Below, piece after piece: positions 1-13,200 of a stretch of DNA of 64,000 nt. Within the stretch, counting starts at the first letter, position 1. Each line of letters begins with the position of its first letter. Made by a program: the position numbers and the translations under genes. This DNA is from Clavelina lepadiformis (taxonomy: Eukaryota > Chordata > Ascidiacea > Aplousobranchia > Clavelinidae), in the NCBI RefSeq assembly GCF_947623445.1, contig NC_135245.1, forward strand, positions 6,021,501 through 6,085,500, written 5' to 3'. The notes beneath the pieces are model-generated. The model saw only the letters and a program-made list of their open reading frames with translations. It did not search any database and had not been told where the DNA came from.

Positions 1-1934
1 GAAATATATATTTTGAAACTAGGAAGTAAAGGTATTTCAGAAGATTTGTGAAGCAACACTAACATCACATTTAAATACCAGCGAGGAAACAATACAAACA
101 AAATGAAGATTACGTCAGACCATTCTGTCAAGGTGTAAAATGAATAGAAGTTCAAAAATCCTTTTCATACATATAAAAAAAAACTCATAAAAACGCAAAC
201 CTTTCAATCGAGCACGAATTGTACGCACAGGCCCAGTCGCTAAGCAATTATATTGTTCAGGTCAGGCATTGATTGATTAACAATCACCTGCGCCGGTGTT
301 TATCAAAATATTATCTTTTCTGGTTGACTTGTTTTGACACAATCATAATAGCATGTAATAAAGCAATTACAACGTATGGTGTAACAGCAAGTTTTACCAC
401 TCTTGTTATTCTGCTCGGACATGCCTGGTCGCGGTTTACAGTGTCAATATTTTTGAAAATCTGTTTTCGAACTGAACGCATTTACCGAATGTAGAGTTGC
501 AGGGTGATCGACACATTCTGGCACAGTTGTCGGACCAGGTTGTTTTTTGTTCAAATCCCGAATCCACTCCGCTTATGCATTTTACCGTAAACTCTGCAAA
601 GAAATAGTTTTTTTCATAGAAGGTTCATACCGTACTACAGTATTGTGCAAAATATAAGCAACACGCCCCAAATCGTCGTCTATTGACAATCTCTGAAAAC
701 TAATCCAATTTCTGTGCAGGGCGATTCAAATAATGAACTTCCTGTTGCCTATTTATTAATATTATTACGTATACCTTCAAGCTTGTTTGTTAGTATAGCA
801 GCAAAACCTTACCTGTATTTATCAATCTAATCTGAGTCAGACCAGTTAAAACCATAAGGATTAAAACATCTTTCACCTTACTTATTGATAAACGCATGTT
901 TTGTGTATTTGTTACAAATTTTAACGCAACTGAAGCATAATAGGATGTTTTGACATAACCTGCGTATATATAATTTTTTTATCGTGCGCACTCGTAACCC
1001 ATTGACCTAAATTCCCTTTTGTTTTTTCCGGTTTCGATTGTTTATATTTGATCACATTTCAAAACTTTTACATATCAATTTTATTTTGAGCTTTGCATGT
1101 TCAAATTTTTTAAGCTGCCCATACATGCCAAAATGTCAATTTACAGCACTTTTGCTGTAAATCGTTTTTCATTTTAGCGCATGTTGACATTTCTTTTGAC
1201 CTCTGGTTTCATTTACAAAGACCAAAGAAAACAAAGTCCAAACAACCAAAAGCCAAAATGTAATTGTGAGCTCAAATGAAAACTGAGCCGGCGTTATTGA
1301 CATCTCGGTGAATAATCTCATGGATTTGGTTGATTCTTATTTCCTTTATTTCTTTTATCTGTTAGTAGAAAGGTGTTGGTTTGTATTAAAATAAAGATTC
1401 GGAAGTTTCTTTTTTTCCGGCTTAGACTATGGCGTCAGCATAGCTGTACTTTTTCAGCGTCAAATTTGGCCAAGTAAATAGAGAGAGAGAAATTACAGGT
1501 AAGGTAAAAAAGCTGCTGGAAAAGGAAAAGGCAAACAATCTGAAAGGTGCTTTATCCCTTGAAAGCTTATTAAAAATGTTAAATCACTGTTATACGTTAA
1601 AAACACATAAGCTACTCTCAGTCGACGTATGAAGTATATTGGATTTAAAGATTCGTTTCTCACGTCGGTATTTGTCATCGAGACTGCGTTTACAACGCGA
1701 TAACGTTAGGCTATACGTTGAAGTTCCATCATCGATAAATTCATTAGGCTATTGCGGCAAGGTGCGCTTTGTAGTGTTTGTACAAAATAACTGTAGCCCT
1801 TCAATTTTATTGAGGCTCAGATGCAGTATAATGTGTTTTATTTAACATAAAAGTTAAGTTTAGGCGATGCCAATTAATGAGCAAAAATCTGTCTGATGCA
1901 ATTTGTAACAAGTCAGACTAATTTCGGAACCAAA
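1..1934. other. 5' intergenic region, no gene recognised
   Basis: AT-rich sequence with only short ORFs that overlap on both strands and show no recognisable domain. No exon of a known family was found by reading the frames. The last part is presumably the 5' flank and promoter of the kinase gene that starts at 1935, but no clear TATA box was seen. Confidence 0.5.
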
Positions 1935-4739
1935 ATGAGTCGGATTACAGAGTTCAATGCGTCGGACTTTCTAACAAGTTGGAATACTGAAGATTACATT
2001 GGTAATGGAAATTATGCAGCTGTCAGAAGATGTTACCACAAAGAGCTGGGTAAAGTCGTTGCAAAGATTTTTAAGGTCACCGAATCAGACAACCAACTCA
2101 GCAGCGGCTCACTTTAGTAAGTTGGTTTTGTTGCTATTTCTTCCGAAACAATATTACATTAATACAAGCAGCTGCTGTATTTACAGCTGCCCCACATCAC
2201 AAGTGACCTACCCATCATTTAAAAACTGTTTGAGTAAACACAATACAATTAAAACAGCATTTTGTAGAAAGCAAACATTTATTCAGTTGGTTACGCGCAA
2301 TTGTTTTCGAAAGGTCATACAGCTAATATAACCAACCCTGTCTCGCACAAGTCGCAATGTTTACACGACTAGTTTCGGTTCTTTCAAAAATATGGTTCTG
2401 CAAAGTTTGACAAATACTATAAAAATCGTTTCCCTTCAGTGGTAACAAAACATCAAGCTCTAAAATGAATTAATAGCATACATTCTAAATTACCTACGTT
2501 TTGTTTAAATTATAAAGTCTGCACACTCCCAACTTTAGCAGAGAGGCAGAAATCCTGCGACGTTTGGAGCACTCCAACATTGTGACGTTCCATGGAGTAA
2601 CAAAATGGGCCCAAGGCAAAGCCATCTTGATGGAGTCAATGGATGAAGGCAACCTTGAGGACTTATTAATGGTCCGGCGCAATCTAGAAATTTCCTGGGC
2701 ATTGCGTCTTAAAGTCAACACAGAAGTTGCGGCCGGGCTTCGTTACCTCCATCATGATAATCATAGCAAAGTTTACGTTCACGGCGATTTAAAGCCCCAG
2801 AATGTCCTTCTGACAAAAGACTTTGAGGCAAAAATTGCAGATTTTGGTTCTACAAATATAGCCGTGGCTGTTGGGGCAACAAGCATTTCGTTGGAATTAC
2901 CCGATAGCAAACAATGCACAGAGTTTTATGCGGATCCCGAATTTTTAAATGATCCTGGAAAACCAAGAACACCTTCCGAGGACGTGTACAGGTTAGCCAC
3001 AAAGCTTTAAACGTCACGTGCTCTCCATGAAAGCCATCTGAAAGCAAATATTTTACTTTGAAGAAGTTTCTGTATGTGTGCTAAGCTTAACTTTTACGGT
3101 GTTAGAGAATTTAATTTTATGAATTTGTTATAGCTCGAATATAAATCGACTTTCCATGTGCTTATAGTTTCGGCTTGATTGGTTACGAGATCATCACGAG
3201 AGAATATGTGTTTTCATCTTCCAATCCTCCTCAACCCAATCCAAACATTATCATCGAACTCATAAAACGTAAAGGACTAAAGCCGGATCCAAAGTTTGTT
3301 GAAAGGATGGCGGAGTCAGTTGCACAAGGAGAAGATAAAGAGATTTTTAATGTGCTGAAATCGGTCATGGAAGACTGCTGGGTGAAGCGACCGGATATAA
3401 ATGAAAGTAAGACAAGTCCCGTCAATAAGAACTTAGGATATTAGTTTACTGTTCAACCATATACTTTAATTTACTTATAACATATTGTGTCTGTCTCTGT
3501 TTTATTGTTGCTTTCAAATTTCATTAATGAAAAATAATTAATTTTTGTAACAAATTTAATTTTACGTATAGTTGGCTCATAATGGAAAAATCTTTTGCAG
3601 TTTTCGAATACTTGGCAGAGAAATACAAACAAATGGACACCAGCAAAATTTCTGCCGATGTGGAAGCACTAAAAATGACAAGACTCGACCCAGACGCAGA
3701 AACATCAACCGAAAAGGAATATTTGACCAAGTGTCAAAGAGTCCCATTGGTTGAATTCTATCATCCATTCAACAGTATTCAACCTCCTCCGATAAGTGAT
3801 ACTGATACACTGTATGGTAAGATTGTTTTGATATCATTAGAATGCAGTTTTAATAAAAATGCATTCAACTTTTTAAGGTTAACTGAGATATGGTGTAAGC
3901 ACTAACATAAGATTTTTCTTTTAATTTTAACCAGCTGCATTATGCAGTAGATACCTCACGTCTAAGATTAATTTGTTAGATCTTCATGAGGTTATTTTAA
4001 CCCACGTTCAAGCAACAGAAGTGTCGTTAGCGAATGAAGACTTCAAAACCGCGGAAACAGAACTCGAAAAACTTCTATCTGTAAGCATTAATCGTGAGTT
4101 GGAGCCCAGGTTTCATGAGTTGCGTCGCCGTATATACTTAAAATTGCAAAGTTCATTTACAAACAGTCAAATGCTCAAGTTTTTGCTCCTCTAATGATGT
4201 GGACAATAGAATTTTTTGGACATTTTTCGAATCCTGATGAAAAACTGGAAAAGCTGCGGGGCTGTGGCCATGTGATTTTTGAAGTCGCATATTCAATGTG
4301 GGATAGTGAACATCGAAGTGATATCGAACATCATATTTTGCCACTACTGAAAGTATTACTTCAAAAAGTAGAAGCAGAAACAAAAGGTGGCAGAAAGCAG
4401 AGATACTACGCAATAAGTTGGTGCAAGTATTTCATTGGTTGGTGTCATCAGCGCCTTGGCAGCTACAGACAAGCTGAAGCGTTTGCTAAATCAGCCATTG
4501 CTTTAATGGAAGAAATCTATGTTAACCAGGCTACACGGTATGCTTTAGTGAGTTACTGCTATTGTCTGCAGAGTCAAGCCAGAGAAAGGCTTTGTGATGA
4601 TAGCAATGCAAAAAGACTACGTGAGAAAACCAAAAGAGCTTTGCAAGAAGTTGATGGCGTACCAGACATTGAAAAAAAAGAGTGCTTGGCTTGTATGAAA
4701 AATAAAAACCGTCGGTGTAAGCTCTTCGTTTGTCAGTGA
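1935..4739 (+). CDS. RIPK-like protein kinase with TPR-like C-terminal half (6 exons)
   Basis: Exons 1935-2116, 2539-2991, 3168-3406, 3601-3816, 3935-4080 and 4167-4739 join in frame to 602 residues. The start ATG follows a good context (ACCAAA). The kinase domain is at about 20-290: glycine loop GNGNYAAV (23-30), VAIK-type lysine K44, alpha-C glutamate in REAEIL (E65), HGDLKPQN (142-149), DFG (162-164), and the alpha-F motif DVYSFG spanning the exon 2/3 junction. The catalytic loop reads HGD rather than HRD, so it is a non-RD kinase, as is common in RIPK/IRAK relatives; REAEIL also recalls RIPK2. Residues 300-602 are helical with TPR-like repeats (for example GWCHQRLGSYRQAEAFAKSA) and contain no death or CARD domain. 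The intron at 4081-4166 is only 86 bp and its in-frame translation looks coding, so that junction is the weakest. A donor-like GTAAGC at 4717 leaves the last codons and the C-terminus uncertain. The substrate is unknown. Confidence 0.82.
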
Positions 4740-7304
4740 AAAACTGATACTGAGTTTGGTGAAAATCAAGCCTAACCTTAATCTATACTTGTTTGTAAGA
4801 CTGATCTTACTGTTATGTTTAACGGTAATATCAATTTATCAAGAACATATTTTTTTTTCATAATTAATGAAACTATAAACTTAGGTACTTCGACTGTTTC
4901 TTATTCATATTTCCATAAATGACAATATCCCTCATGACATTATTCCGATAGTTCAGATTGCTACAAAAATCCCAATCTTATGCGATTGCTTATCACTGAA
5001 AATATGAATGTAATCATTTTATCAGTCGGGATTTTGTCATCGCTAAAATTGCTTTTTGAGAAAGAGGATGGATCCTGCTGTATAGGATGCTCATAGAATT
5101 TTTCCAGATAAAGTGTCCATTTCAAAATTTCGTTCTTTTTTGGTTTACTTCTTCTGAAATGACATCCACTGTCAGTACGTTCATGTAGTCTGTCTGATGA
5201 TTCAGCATTTTTGTTAATCATTTGAACCTGAACTATGCATGAATATCGATTCAGCTTGCTACAGCTTGTAAAGTGGGTGCTATTTTTTCGCTTGGTAAAA
5301 TGCCATATCACAATAGTGACTTTGTTTAGTATTATAAAAGCATGTTTATTAGATTGTTTTCTTATCTTCACTCTTTCTTGTATTATTACCCTCCTTTTAT
5401 TTTGCATGAATTTTTTTCTTTTTTGTATGAAAGGCGCCTTGCGTGGTCAATTTCAGCGGCGATAAGGTTAATCGAGTCTTATATACTCGTACATTAAAAT
5501 TTATGCCATCTAAAGACGACAAACTTCGATATATTTTCATCTACTTTAATAATTTTTCGGCAGCAATTCCATCGCTTGATTTTTATTTTAAAATTTGCAT
5601 TATATTGCAATAAAAATCCGGCCTACAGTATAAGTGAGTTTTTTTGTTATGTAAGTATAAGTTTCTAAATGAAAACCGACGAAAGTCTCTGCAGTGTTCG
5701 AGTCATAGACAGGTTCGAGTGCACCTTACTACAAACAAAAGTCACAATATGTTACATGGTGGTTAAATCTGAACTGTTTATCACTAAAAGAACGTTTATA
5801 TAGCATGATACTAATTATATGCCTATATAAACGTTTAAAAGCCAAAAAATAGGTTAACCAACTTATTGCCAAATCTGACCTCATATTTGATGTATATACA
5901 GCCTGGGGTGCGTACTTCAAGCTTAAAATTGCAAAGCAGCCTAATTATGATTCCCCATGGAGGGCAGAACTTGAGTAATGAGCATATTGAATTCATGAAT
6001 GTAATATCGGCCTCATATGGTAGAATTAGAATGATTGTTAGCAGGGCCGGTCTTAGCAATCGCGGTCTGCCAGCAACAGTCATTCTATGGCATTTTTTAT
6101 GGCACTTCAAAGAAAATATAGGCCTATACTAAAACAACGCACTGGAATCAACATATTTTTTACTTTTGAAACTTTTAATTTTTAACTTGTAGCCTTTATC
6201 AATATAAATATCTAACCCTGAATAATGAAAATATCTGTATATCAAAATTATTAAATCGAAATAAAAACTAAATAAAATAAGGCTTCACTTGCTACGCTAT
6301 ACGAACGTGATAGCTGTAGGCCTACACAAAAATATATAAACTTCACAGCCTCATTAACAGCGTACAGTGACCCGGTCAATAGAATATTTTGATTTAAACG
6401 ACTCCACGGCTCACAACGATTTTAATTCTTTGCAGCATGGTTAGCAGTTTTTAAGCGTAGCGAAATGGTAAAAGACAAACGATTTAAAACAAGCCAATAG
6501 CCTACAGCAACATAAATACCAGATTTAGCTTACAATGCAACGTCACCTGTATCTAAATTTTGGTATTTAGTAGCTATATATTAATATGATGAAATGCATT
6601 ACACTTAATAAGCAACAAACCATATCAGTGTATACATTCTGACATGCCTTATTTAGTATATGTCTAAAAATAATTAGCACTTTTATGCTTTGAGATTCAC
6701 GTAAAAAAGCCTCCAAAATAAATTGTGCTCTTAGATTTATTACTTGTAGTAGGTTAAATTAAATGCAATCATTTTTCTCCGCCGAATTGCAACGACCGCG
6801 ATTGAATATTGTGTTGATGTATAGCTGAAAAGAGTTGATTTCTTACGTCACTATGCAGCGATGTTGGTTTCGACCGGTCTGTGCTTAAAATTGATTTATC
6901 CAGGGCATGAAATCGCAAATTTTAACCAGTATGACCTAATGTTTGTGAAAAACTGAACCAAAACCAGGTCCTATAACGTGTGTAACTTGCTTTATACCCA
7001 AGCCGATTCTAGAAATTTCTTTCTAATTTAACAAAAAAACTGTACGGAATTGAAAATTTCTCCGAGTTAACCATTCAGTCAATGTTGTAAAATTACTGTA
7101 AAGTTTTTGAACTGATGTCAGCAAGCCCATTCCATGTATCACGATTAATGATAAGTCGAATTGAAGATAAATGTTTACAAATCAAAGCGTTTGATAAATT
7201 GTATGATTTTGGTTCGTTCTGGACCAGCACTCATTAAAAATATTTACGTTAAGAAATCTTTAAAGATTTGATCGTTAGTTAACGCAACTGCGTCCCTTCG
7301 TATG
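4740..7304. other. Intergenic region without a supported gene
   Basis: No recognisable exons. The longest ORF (minus strand, 5407-4961, 148 codons) has a charged, lysine-rich middle but matches no family I know. ORFs at 5835-6132 overlap on opposite strands and look like chance. CAGGGCCGGTCTTAGC at 6043-6058 resembles the end of hAT-type elements, but no partner end was found. Confidence 0.45.
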
Positions 7305-9767
7305 GTCTAAACCAGAGGTTCCCAACCGCGGCTCTTAGAGCCGCATGCGGCTCCAAGCTAGCCTTCCTGCGGCTCTCATTGACCCCTGAAAATCCAACAA
7401 AAAATATAAAAAATATATTTATAATAATTAGGGCGATTATTTCTTGACTTGTCAAAAAAAGTCAAAACTTATAGCGTTAGGTCAAAATTTTTACAAAGTC
7501 AAAATTGTTTACAAACTTCATTGTCATGGGGTTGTAGAGGTTGCACTGTCAGTGAACTTTTCATTTTACACATTGTAGCCTACTTTATTCTGTTTTGAAT
7601 GGCCCATTGTCTACTTATAGTGAATCATAAACGATTAATGGAATTAATTAGGTTGATATGGTGTGACGGTCAACACACCACGAAACGTGTAAAATTTCTA
7701 GTAGGTGCTATAAAACAGACTGAGAAAAGCAGTTATTGCCGCTATAAAACCATGATAGGATAACCAGCCATTTGCATAGGTTTTAGTATATTCAGCCAAA
7801 AATTATGTAAGATCAGCCTTCAAAAAAAAAACACGTACTCTTCAGCAGGAGAATCGGGCCTTTCAAAGCGCTTGGGAAGAAAAGTATTTTCAAATTGAGG
7901 TAGACAACAAAGCACATTGCCTTCTATGTCCTGCGGTGATAAGTAGTGTAAAGTCTTTTAACATTGAGAGGCACTACAAAACTCATTCTTCAAAATATGA
8001 TTGCTACCAAGGAGAATCAAGGAAAAGAAAGTTGGAATCTCTTAAGTCGGCATGGAATAAGCAAACAAATATGTTCAAGGTTAGTAATGAATCTGGATGT
8101 ATTACCAAAACATCATACAAGTTGAGCTATCTACTTGCTCGCAATTTGAAACCATATTCGGATGGTGAAATTATGAAGCAGGCGATAGTTACGTTTGCAA
8201 CAGATTGCTGTTCAAGTGCCATACAACAAAAGGCAAAAAAGTTGCAGCTGAGTAATACTACAGTAACTCGGCGCATTGAATGTATATCAAACGACCAACA
8301 CGATCAGCTTCTTGAGAAATCAAAAAATTTTGTATACTACTCTTTTGCACTTGACAGCTCAAAAGACTTCACTGACACAGAGCAATTAGCCGTGTTTATT
8401 AGGGGAGTTATGCCGGATTTTACGATTTATGAAGAATATCTCACTTTGCGTTCTCTCCACGGCACAACTAAAGGAACAGATATTTTTCGTGAATTTCATG
8501 CTACTCTTGAAGAAGCACATTTGGACTCAACAAAGTTGTTTGGAGTGGCAACGGATGGTTGCCCTTCCATGATTGGAGCAAATCGAGGACTTCAAGGGCT
8601 CATCAATAAATGGCGAGAGGAAGATCATCTTGCTCCTGTGACATGGCGTCATTGCATTTTACATCAAGAAAGTCTTGTTGCTAAGTCACTCAACATGTCT
8701 AATGTGATGGATGTGGTAACAACAACCGTAAACTGGATTAGAGTCAATGCACTTAACCATCGGAAGTTCAAAAAGTTTCTAGCAGATACTGACGCTGAGT
8801 ATGGTGATCTAATCATGTTCACAGCTGTGCGATGGCTAAGCCGCGCTACATGTGTCAAAAGATTCTATGACCTTCTTCCTGAGATTAAAACGTTTGCTGA
8901 AGGAAAGATAGATATCCCTCAGCTTGGCGATAAAGTTTGGATTGCTGATTTGGCGTTTTTTGTTGATATCACTACACACCTTTCTACTCTAAATCGAACT
9001 CTACAAGGCAATAGCAAGTTTTGTCACAATTTGTACAGCACAGCAATTGCTTTTGTTTACAAGCTTTGTCTTTGGAAAACGCAGCTTGCAGGTGGTGTTA
9101 CAATACATTTTCCAACGTTATCTGACCATCGAACCAATGGATGATTTGAAGCATACAGCAGACTTATCAGTAACTTGATTGATGAGTTCAACCGCCGCAT
9201 TAACGGAATGAGTTTATTTTTGCCAATGATGAACATGTTTGAAAATCCTATTGCAGTTAATGTGGCCACAGCTCCTGATAGTTTTCAATTGGAGTTGCTG
9301 GACATGCAGTCAGATATCGAGCTCAAGCAATTATTTCGAAGTGAAGACCTACTTGAATTTTGGAGTCGAGTTCCAGAGGGAAAGTATCCCAACTTGAAAA
9401 CCAATGCGCAGAAATACGCCTCTGTATTCGGATCAACTTACGTATGTGAAGCACTTTTCAGCAAAATGATCAGAATCAAAAATAAATATCGCAGTCGGTT
9501 GACCGATGACCACCTCAAGCAGCTACTGCATACTGCATCCTCTGCAATTACGCCTCGCTTTGACAAACTTGTTAAAGCCCAAAGCCAATGCCAAGTTGGA
9601 CATTAAATTGTATTGTGTTATTTTTCTTGTTTGTGTTGCTATTCGTTGGTACATGCTTTAAAATTTTCGATATAATTACTTGAGTGTTTTCATGCGGCTC
9701 CATACGTACTCTGAAGTTTGAAATTCGGCCCCAACACCAAAAAAGGTTGGGAACCACTGGTCTAAAC
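7305..9767 (+). mobile_element. Complete hAT DNA transposon with 8-bp target duplication
   Basis: The element occupies 7313-9759 (2447 bp). It is flanked by identical 8-bp direct repeats GTCTAAAC at 7305-7312 and 9760-9767. Terminal inverted repeats start CAGAGGTTCCCAACC on the left and end GGTTGGGAACCACTG on the right (one mismatch in 15). An 8-bp duplication with CAG...CTG ends is diagnostic of hAT. The central TA in the duplication suits the Buster group, though it also fits the Ac-type pattern. It carries one transposase reading frame on + and lies in intergenic DNA. Confidence 0.95.
7780..9606 (+). pseudogene. hAT transposase (ZBED5/GTF2IRD2/FAM200-like), broken by one stop codon
   Basis: The frame is open from 7780 to a TAA at 9606, apart from a single TGA at 9142-9144. 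The N-terminus has a BED-type zinc finger with CLLC (7918-7929) and H..KTH (about 7966-7983). The RNase H-like core shows DSSKDF, ATDGCPSM and VRWLSR motifs. The C-terminal dimerisation part contains FGSTYVCEALFS. No in-frame ATG precedes the zinc finger, so either the start codon is lost or a 5' exon is missing. The frame is otherwise intact, so the insertion is probably fairly recent. Activity is unlikely unless the TGA is read through or is a sequencing error. Known relatives are transposases and the domesticated ZBED5 type; the terminal repeats here argue for a transposon. Confidence 0.9.
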
Positions 9768-10249
9768 GAATTTCTTTTTATCAAATCATTTCAGTCGTTG
9801 AAATATTCGAAGATGCCGAAATCAACAGAAACTCATTACTTGAATAATCTCACACTTTGCATATGGGCTACAATGCGTAGCTTGAAAGACCTTTCGGCAA
9901 CTTCGCGTCACTGAATAAAGAATAAACTTTCCAACTTTCTTTCCTTATATAATGGAGTGGCCAGTCAATTCATTTCAGGTTAATTCAGCTCTTTTAATCT
10001 GAGTTGACTAAAATCACAACTCTCCGGTTTAAATTTCGCCTCCTAACATGAATACTTAAAGTTATAGGAGTTGGAACAATCACATAGAATTTAGGCAAAA
10101 TTTAATCGGAAACAATATAAAGATATACTGTATTTGTATGAACACTGAAAATGTATTAGTATATGAAAATATACACAAAGTAGCCTACCTAAAAACTGTT
10201 TCAAATATATATATAGCAGGCTGGAAATCGCGTGAAGTGCGAAACTAAA
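9768..10249. other. 3' flank of UBE3B, no gene seen
   Basis: AT-rich sequence between the hAT element and the stop codon of the minus-strand UBE3B gene, presumably its 3' UTR and flank. No convincing AATAAA on the minus strand was found close to the stop. Confidence 0.4.
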
Positions 10250-13200
10250 TCAAGACAACTCGAAACCGGTGTTGTTGGCGATGGCTTGCTTCAGTTTCTC
10301 TTTGAGAATCTCCTTGTTCGGATAGTTGGGCAGTTTGAGCAGGTTAAAACAGGTTGATGCGGTCGGCAGACGATGGGGATGCTGCTGGGACCTTCGGGAT
10401 TTCGACGACGACAAACGGAAGAAACCGCGCAAGACCGTTGCCATGGTATCGCCGGTGTCTTCGTCGTCGGGGACTTCCACGCATCTATCGAGCAAGATTA
10501 AGACTTTGTTTAAGTCATTAAGGGATATGATCTCGTGCATTTAGATGCTGCATTAATTGTGGTGGTTTTTGTAAAATACTCGGTTGAAATTTGAAATCAT
10601 TACTAAGAGTTGTTTATCATTACACACAGTCCTTGCAGGTAACATCTAAATAGTCCCGAAACCTGATGGAAAATTGTGGCTGCAAATGTGCAAATCCAAG
10701 AAGAGGTGGACGGGAGCAGGATGTGACAAACTTGAGGAATCCAGCTCTGTCTTGGGCTGTGTAATCCCGCTCTAAGATATCCCACAACCAACGAACGACG
10801 CGATGCGACGAATGAAACCCGCCGTAGTAAACCACGTGACGCCTGGACATCAAGAAGTGCTCAAGTTCAACAACCGAATTAATCCTACCATGAAAACAGA
10901 TTAATCAAGGAACTAACTTCAAATCAGTCAAGTCCAGGTCGATGTTGTCGCCAGAGATTAAACGCTGTAATTCGGGAGCTGAGAACATGGTTGTCCATGA
11001 GTGGGAAATAATGGATCGGAATCCGCTGACGAATGCGCGAGTTTGCTGCCGGATTTGGGTGTGTAAGCGGTAATGGGCAAGGGTGTGAATGTACATTATC
11101 CTAAACAAGATGGATTATGTCCAGGGAAACTAATAATACCATGAGGATGCCAATTAAAAAAAAACTTGAAAGGTTAGGTACAATCATATCAATTCAAACA
11201 ATTACGCATGCAATCTCAATAACAACTTATTTCGTCAATTTATTACAATTTCAGTGAATACTAAAAATTATAATTTTACCGTTAGAAATTTTTCTTTTTC
11301 GAAAAAGAATATAACAAATTTTGGTTAGCCTACCTGTTTTCGTTTGTTACTGCGATAGCAGAACCTCCTGGCACAAGGTCATGGCTTTCCACCTTTCCCA
11401 TGGCGTCTTCCTCGTAGGTAAAGCTCAAGCCAAGATCAGATATGTCGCCTTCATAACGTTTGATCCACGTCAAGTTTTTGTAAAACTCAGAATCAAGCGA
11501 AGGCAGTTCATCAATAGGACTACGAGAAGGTACAAGTATCGATGATGTGCAAAGACATATCTGATCTAATTTTTGTTTTCATGTGCTTTATTTTTAAGCT
11601 CATGATAAAAAATTAGTTTCTTCTACATCGTACGCTTAAATTGACATTTTTCTTGGATATAATGCAACGCAATACGTCGTTAACTGTAAGAATTTTTAAG
11701 TCCAAAATTAGTCCGAACTCCGAAAAAAAGACAAAAATACGTTTGCGTAGGTCCGTAGGATATGACCAATCTAACGTCCACTGAAAATTCTTTACCGTTA
11801 TCGGTAATAAAAAACTTTTAAACAAAGAAACTGAAATCCTACAAGCAGGCTACCAGATAAAAACTGCAAAACACTGCTAGCTATTACCTGTATAGCTTGG
11901 TGTGTTGTTGTGAAAGCAGATTTCTCAGAAAGAAATTAGCAAAAGGGATATCAAGCACAATTCCCTCATAAACGGCTTTCCCTAACATACGTCCTATAAA
12001 CGCAAACAGATCCAAATGATCATCCTGAAGATGAGAGAGAGGAGATGGATAGAGTTTGCTCTCTTCTCCGGAAGTTACCTAAAGATGCACAACTTTGGAG
12101 TTTTTGTCTGGGTAAATACTGTTGTTATGGGTTTCTTTCAATCGGATTACCTTAAACAAGTTCATGTCGGGGTTGAAGACTTTCGTTATGATTTCTTCCA
12201 AGAATTCCTTAAAAACTCCATCCTGGTCAATACCAGCTTCATCGAGTCCGAGATCATTGACAAATTTAACTCTAATAACGCCCTATATCAAAAATAGTGA
12301 TTTATGAAAGTTTAGCTTCATGGGAAGTCGCACGATTATGAAGATGTGATGTTATTAATTAAGAATAATGGATGAGCGAATTATATATCTTTTTATATAC
12401 TTTGAAGCAGATCAAATAAAATTCAAAAACAGTAAAATTTAAAGTCAAAAGTGCACTTGCCTTCATGGAAGCAGGACTCAAAGTTTTTAGTTGAGTGTAT
12501 CCATCATCCACCAATCTGCTCCTGTGCACACGAATATGAGCAGAAATGTCCTCGTCTGTTATACCTATTAGGTAGAAAGCAGGATTTAAAAGTTGGGTTG
12601 GTTTTAAAACATAATCATGTATTTTCATAACTTCAGTCTTTTTCCCTACCTATGGAGGCACGGTCAGCACTTATAAAAGACCGAAACAAAATTACTCTTT
12701 CTTTATGTGGTAAAACAAAGGGGATCTTCTCCACAACAAGTTTGGCACGTGGCTGGGATTTCTCCACTTCACCACGTATCGTGCTTGGCTTGATATCTCT
12801 ATGATAGAAAAGACAAAGAAAAGATAAAACAAGAATTTATTACTTCATAGGAAGAAATCTAAGATAGGAGTGGATGTAATAAGTTTCTCACTTGCATAGC
12901 CAGTGATTTTGAGGTGTAAATGACCTTCTTGCATCACGATCATACAACATCATAAGTAAGGTGTGTGCAGAATCAAACACATAATACATTGAACTTTGCG
13001 GATCTAATCATTGGGAAAGACATATCATAGATATTAAAAAGTATGATTTGGATAAAAATACACATGAGAAAGAAGTTTATTAATCTCAACCCAATCCAAC
13101 CCGTCTGAAGAATGTACACAGAAACAGAAACAGTAATTGTACTGTAAATGGGTAATACCTAAAGCAATACCTTTTACAATTCTACTCCATATGGCTTTAA

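Noticed and set aside
530-575. GTTCAAATCCCG resembles a tRNA B box
   Set aside because: No A box at the right distance and no cloverleaf could be drawn, so no tRNA is called.
5835-6132. Overlapping ORFs of about 90 codons on both strands
   Set aside because: They mirror each other, show no domain and lie in AT-rich DNA; chance frames.
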